This document shows positions 58,731 to 64,000 of a stretch of DNA of 64,000 nt, one piece after another (the stretch's first letter is position 1; each line of letters begins with the position of its first letter). The notes beneath the pieces were generated by a model. That model was not told the DNA's origin. It worked only from the letters and a program-made list of their open reading frames with translations, and ran no database searches. Source of the DNA: Epiperipatus broadwayi (taxonomy: Eukaryota > Onychophora > Udeonychophora > Euonychophora > Peripatidae); assembly GCA_028023455.1 (NCBI GenBank), contig JAQFVV010013074.1, positions 186,001 through 250,000 of the forward strand, written 5' to 3'. The translations under genes and the position numbers were made by a program.

Positions 58731-61289
58731 TTGTAACAGGATGGGGTGATAGAAAGTGGGTGGAAAGTATAAATGAACCTGGGTGATGGCAACACATCAA
58801 CACCAGTAAAATTAATTTATAAGAGTATGAGATCAAAATCTCTGTGAACATTGAGAGATCAAAAGCTAACTCAGAAGAGCAACTAAAGCATAATTATTAT
58901 CAACCAGCATTATAAAGTAAATATCAGTATAAGTAAATACTAGAGAGAAATAACCATCCATCATCATCATTGATGGGAATAAACAAATTAGTACAATAAA
59001 ATATATAAATCAACAGTCAACCTTGTGACTGGATTGAAAATGGGTCTTCTGTAGACCAGGCTAACTATTGAGCCTTTGCCAGCTTGGGCAATTATATAAA
59101 CATAACTTGGATGCACCAGCTTAGTGCCCATCCATTAAAATACACAATAATCAGAAATAGAACAATAATGATGGGACATTTAAAACATGCTGATCATCAT
59201 CAATGCTCTGGGCACTTAGTACCATTAATGTACTGGCCAACTATAAAATTAAATTTTTAATAAGACTAAAGTAAAATAAAAAAAATAATTGTGCATGGGC
59301 TTTAAAGAGTATCCTCTTTTGCGCCAACCAAGATGATGATTGATCATCACTGGATGCCCAAAGCACTAAGCACATCTCCATTTATCCATGTCCGAAATCT
59401 AGCTCAGAGAGCATGGGCTCTATTACACTATGTCACCAAGAGATGATGGAATACAATTTTTAACAATTAAATATAAGTTTATTAATAACAATAAAATAAA
59501 TGATTAAGGTCTTATAAGGGTTCTGATTTTGAAAAGTATTCAATAATAAAAGTCATTACACTATAATTTACAATATTACTACAAAATTCACGTTATTACA
59601 TCAATTTACATTATTTCTTAATTACTTTCTATAAACGCATATATATATATATATCCACACACAGATGTGCATTTTATAATATACAAGGAATACACTTCAA
59701 TTAACCTAAAATGATTATATAAAAAAATAATTAAACTTTACATGTATATGTGCACAGACACGCGATTTAGGTATATACAATTAATATTCAATAAATGAAT
59801 TGACATTTAATAAAAATAAAAAATATTAAAATTTTACATATATGAGTGTGCATGCATATACGCACACCGATTCTTATCTATTTCAACTTGTTACAATAAT
59901 ATTATATTTTTTTATAATTAATTCATTTGGAAAACATATACATTTCACTCATATACGTGCATATAAACAAAATATATAATTCAAAATTTAATTTCAGTTC
60001 ATAAGTTCTTTTTTTTTTAATCAAACTAAATAAAGTCAACTTTTGTTTGATAGGTACTTGTTGATTAATTATCAAGGTCTCTAAAAATAAAATGTCTCTT
60101 TTTTATTTTCTTAATAAACGAAAAATAAAATCGTTTATATATCTGTCACTTCAGACCAAAGAAATTATTTAAAATTTTATTATCATATATCACTGCTATT
60201 AGATTCCAACTCAAGCAAAAGTTATTTGTTTGTATTAACTTTAAGTTATTAATTTATGACTTTAAAAGTCATTTTAAGAAATATTAAAATAAAATAACTC
60301 ACTGTATATCACCAACTTCTTCAAGCTTTCTCTTGGCAAACTTGGTTTTTGGTCCAGCAGAAAAATATAATTTCAGGTTTGTTGTCATCATCAGATAAAC
60401 TTATGCAATCCATGTATAATATTGGTCTCCCATCTGTATAGAACTATTCCAGGCAATCAGCTGTTTTGATTTAATAAATTTTAGACAAGCAACTATCCTC
60501 TCTGTTTAAGGCTATGAATTACAGCACAAAGAAGTGGGTCATTTTCTCCAAGTGAATTCAAACTCCTGATAAGGAAATATTAGTAGCTTCTAAATCTAAT
60601 GTCCTGCCTTCAGCCATATTAATTCATAGTAGCTATTCTGTCAACTCTACAGTCAGCTAAAACCAACTGCTGCAAACTTCAACAAGCTGCAACAAAATAT
60701 TATAACCAACTCTGCAACTGACCTATTCTCTTCAAAATCACTATCCAGATGGGCTGACATTTTTAACAGCTCTTTTTATAAAATCATCTGAGGTGTTAAC
60801 AACACTTTGATTAAAAACAGAGTTTTTATTTTTAGCTCTCTAATCTCTTTAAAAACATATACATGTTTTTACTTTAATCTTTGGAATTTGACCAAAGGTG
60901 TGATAATCCTTTTGAAAACATATACATGTTTTCATTTAGACAATAAAAAATTTACAAATTAATTAAAGATTTCAAAAATAGACATTTTTTTTTAAAATTA
61001 TCAAAAAAACAAGCTTATATTTAAATTTCAAAATCAGAATTACAAATAATGTTTATCAGACCTTTTAAAAGTTTAATTTATAAAACAATTTTTATTTTAA
61101 ATCAGAATTATTATTTAACCCTTTACATATTATGATTTTATTTTAGGAAATATAAAAAAAAAATCTACAAAAATTTATTCTGTGTTTATTTCTACTTTTC
61201 CTTTATTTTACATATATATTTATTCACATACTATATTAGTGTGTGTGATGTAAGCCAACTGGTTACAATATATATATATATATATATAT
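58731..61289. other. No gene identified
   Basis: 58740-59470 is somewhat less AT-rich and contains related words (ctgggcacttagtacca, ggatgcccaaagcactaagc in opposite orientation), suggesting an old inverted or dispersed repeat. The rest is AT-rich with short microsatellites (59639-59654). No coding frame of note. Confidence 0.45.
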
Positions 61290-62040
61290 ATAATTAGTGA
61301 TCACTTTATATTAAGGTAACAAATCTTCAAACTTTAATGGGTGAGCTTTAATCTTCTCCACCTTCCAACTTTTCAATCATCCATATCATTGAAAATCTGA
61401 GGATGGAGTACTAAAAGTCCTTGTTGATGGCAATATTATTGTCAGACCCATGTTGACTTTATCAGTCTGATCCTTCACATATAGGACCATAATATGTCCA
61501 TTTAAATATATGTAAGATGGTTGGACAGAGTACAAGCTAAATATGTAAAATTTAAACACATTTATATTGTCTATATTAAATTTAATGTAATTAGGAGAAT
61601 TTGAACTCATACTTTCAAGCTTCCTACAGCTATACACCATATTTTGGATAACTGATACACATGGCCACACACAGGTGAAAAAGAAATGATCTTCAATATA
61701 TATATTTTGTGCTGACCAATACTCATCTGTTGGACCAGATCATCATCTCACTCACATATATACAATCAATGCTCATTTTATATTAAGCAAAAAAATCTTC
61801 AAACTTTAATAGACAGGTTTCAATCTTCTCTACCTTCCAACTCTTCAGCCATCCATATTATTGAAAATCTGATGATGGCATGCTCAAAACTCTTGTTGAT
61901 ATCAATACTGTTGTTATACCCATGTTACTTCAAACTTTAATGGACAAGCATTAATCTTCTACACCTTCCAACTCTTCAGCCATCTATATCATTGAAAATC
62001 CAAAGATGGAATGCTCAAAGCCAATGATATAAATGAATGA
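61290..62040 (-). mobile_element. Family B cluster, tandem eroded copies
   Basis: At least three times the plus strand shows caaactttaatgg followed by ttaatcttct-caccttccaact-ttca and catccatat-attgaaaatc (near 61330, 61800, 61930), the complement of the family B 5' part. Between them, 61590-61760 is a nearly complete unit with tRNA-like end, degraded hammerhead (61692-61735, CAGATGA in place of CTGATGA) and gagcattgattgtatatat. Limits between units are approximate. Confidence 0.6.
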
Positions 62041-62099
62041 AGAATTGGAGGGTTTAGAAACATTAAGCTTTCCATTTAAGTTTGAAAATTTACTATCTT

Positions 62100-62286
62100 A
62101 ATATAACAGGAGAGCTGGTGGCATATATATGTTGAATATAGTAATCTGGCTCAACTAATGAGTGCTGATGTAGGCTGGAATATATATGTGATCATATATG
62201 TTTTTCACATGCATGTGGTTTATGTGTATTGGTTGTATAAGAGATAGTCTATAGTTGTAGGGAGCTTGAAAATATGAGTTCAACTT

Positions 62287-62341
<55 letters not shown>
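62100..62341 (+). mobile_element. Family B copy ending in a (TA)n tract
   Basis: Plus strand: cttaatataacaggagagct, a degraded hammerhead (CTAATGA, GTGCT, then GGAATATATATG, 62150-62192), ttttcacatgcatgtgg, tagttgtagggagcttgaaa, gagttcaacttc, then a 53-bp (TA)n run at 62289-62341. Together with the preceding cluster it forms a tail-to-tail inverted arrangement. Confidence 0.6.
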
Positions 62342-62345
<4 letters not shown>

Positions 62346-64000
62346 ACAAAATTAAAGTAGCTCAAAAGATATTACCATATCTGAATTGGCTACAATATAT
62401 ATAAGATCATAATAACGTTGGATTTCTCAAGTATCCCACTATCAATAATTATAAGCAAATTATTAATAACAAGTATTATAACTCAGGTATATGAAATCAT
62501 GTGAGGGGAGTACACTAGTAATTCAATAAAATATAACTCAGGTATACAGACAGTAGATCTTATCCACTTTCATTTCTTGGTTTGATGTTAAGTGCATGTT
62601 TAAACAAATACTAAGTGAATATCGTCGAGCAGGGCGCAACTAGATTATCTGAATCTAGACATGGTTATATCTAATAACCTTTCACATGTACCGGGTTTGA
62701 ATCCCCTTTTTTGGTACTTTATTTGTAATAAAAATGGGAGATTTTGCTTTTTTGAGCCATATCACTATACGCACTAATATTTAGGTAAAAGTAAAACATC
62801 TTTAAACCCCAGTGGAGTTCATTAGACATAAGCATTTCTCAGATCTTAACATAACAAATGTGTTTCAATATTTTTATAAGTTTACTAGCTCAGATTATAT
62901 ATAATTAATTTAGGATGGCAATTCACTCATCCTTGCATGAAATAGATGACGGGATGTGGTTATAATAATACTAAGAAATCACTAAATATTATGAAATTAA
63001 TATTTATTTATGGCCTTTAAACATTTAAACAGCTCATTAATTAAAACGTTGATGATGATGATGATGATAATGATAATAATAACGATAATAACAATGGTTT
63101 CAACTACAGCTCTAAGCCTAAATATAACTAATTTTTATAAAGAAATTCATAATTATTGCTTAATTTTAGCATATTTACTTATATCTTAAATAACTAATAT
63201 TCAACCACTGACGATGATGAATGATCACACTTAACAAAGACTACACTTAATGAAATATATACACCTCATTTAATAAAACAAACTAATATTTATTACTGTA
63301 TTTCTAACATATACATAAAATTTTCTAGACATACATGAAAATTGATATGAATAAGAATACTAATAATAATTGATTATATAACAATCCTCAGATTAATTTC
63401 AAGTTCTTTCCTCTTTCCTTTCAAATGTATATTGTATTAAGTTGGATGTCACATTGACCATGATTTTCACTCCATGAGAAAAGTATTTCAAGAAAAAAAT
63501 ATTATCTGCTCATTAGCACACATACTTTATAAATCTAACATGTAAGTAGAATATTAAAAAAAATGTTAGTAGAATTGAAAAAGCAAGTTTTAGAAACAAG
63601 TTTTAAATTATTTTCTGCCCCTCTCTTCTACCTCTGAAATGCTATACTTAACTTGAAACAAAATAATCTAATATTTTAATACTACTTATTATTTCACATT
63701 CACTCGCAATTATACACATATAAAAATATTATGTATGTGCGTGTTTTATCCCATAATAACAAAATATTATTTAAAACCAAAATAATAATAATATATTAGT
63801 TAAAACTAAAATCATAATACCATAAAAAAAATTGTTTTACACATAATATTTCATAACTGTAAAATTAATAAACAAATAATTTTGATACATTCAAGATCAT
63901 TTATGAAGCTCAAAGTTATTATTAGTAAGACATTCTTGTTTTTAATCGATCTGAATAGTCTTTAAAAGTTCTTTAAATAAAATATACCACTTTTTTGCTA
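62342..64000. other. No gene seen
   Basis: AT-rich DNA with (GATGAT)n and (AATAAT)n runs at 63050-63090. Nothing else recognised up to the window edge. Confidence 0.55.

Noticed and set aside
60370-60410. Minus-strand CTGATGA followed by a GAAAT box, hammerhead-like at first sight
   Set aside because: No helix II pairing between the boxes and no helix I partner after the second box; probably chance.

Overview
This is a strongly AT-rich piece of a repeat-loaded animal nuclear genome, most likely an invertebrate. A mollusc such as a cephalopod is my guess, from the mix of RTE-like LINEs, short tRNA-derived SINEs, (TA)n tracts and many hammerhead-bearing short repeats; the sequence does not prove it. 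I see no confidently assignable host gene. The only host-coding candidates are a possible terminal exon on the minus strand at about 21.84-22.02 kb and a weaker coding-like patch at the left edge. No operon, CRISPR array, rRNA or canonical intact tRNA gene is visible.

Recognisable transposon genes are: a nearly full-length RTE-type LINE at 22.1-25.4 kb (minus), with endonuclease and reverse transcriptase in one frame broken by a TGA; four clear decayed copies of the same family (16.9, 34.9-35.6, 48.0-50.0 and 57.2-58.7 kb) and one older relative (31.65-32.2 kb); C-terminal pieces of other LINEs (39.3-39.5 and 42.7-43.5 kb); a piggyBac transposase pseudogene (11.46-12.24 kb); and a Ty3/Gypsy-type pol remnant (15.6-16.7 kb). 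Three copies of a ~97-bp tRNA-derived SINE carry target-site duplications (9.3, 26.4, 34.5 kb).

The striking content is a set of short elements that carry hammerhead-ribozyme-like cores. Each has CUGANGA, a helix II hairpin, GAAA, and in place of a closed helix III a short self-complementary string (ACGU, ACUAGU, ACCAUGGU or AUACGUAU-like) ending in a UH cleavage dinucleotide, with helix I arms on either side. I name four families here. Family A (18.5-19.2, 32.8-33.1 kb) joins a tRNA-like Pol III promoter to a hammerhead. Family B (2.0, 31.0, 41.2, 46.3, 47.4-47.8, 57.0, 61.3-62.3 kb) carries a hammerhead followed by a tRNA-like B box. Family C (13.9, 17.5, 27.3-28.1, 36.3, 50.2-50.9 kb) is a fold-back element. 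Family D covers single fold-backs at 40.6 and 54.6 kb. A separate well-formed motif lies at 45.5 kb. Several insertions are palindromes with the hammerheads near the centre, both reading outward, and three are bounded by perfect 13-bp direct repeats. This fits the known small, helix-III-poor hammerheads associated with Penelope-like retroelements and animal retrozymes; the tRNA-hammerhead composite and the 13-bp palindromic class may be undescribed in detail.

The remaining long intervals hold AT-rich non-coding DNA, microsatellites and eroded duplicates. All calls rest on reading the sequence; no alignment or folding program was run.
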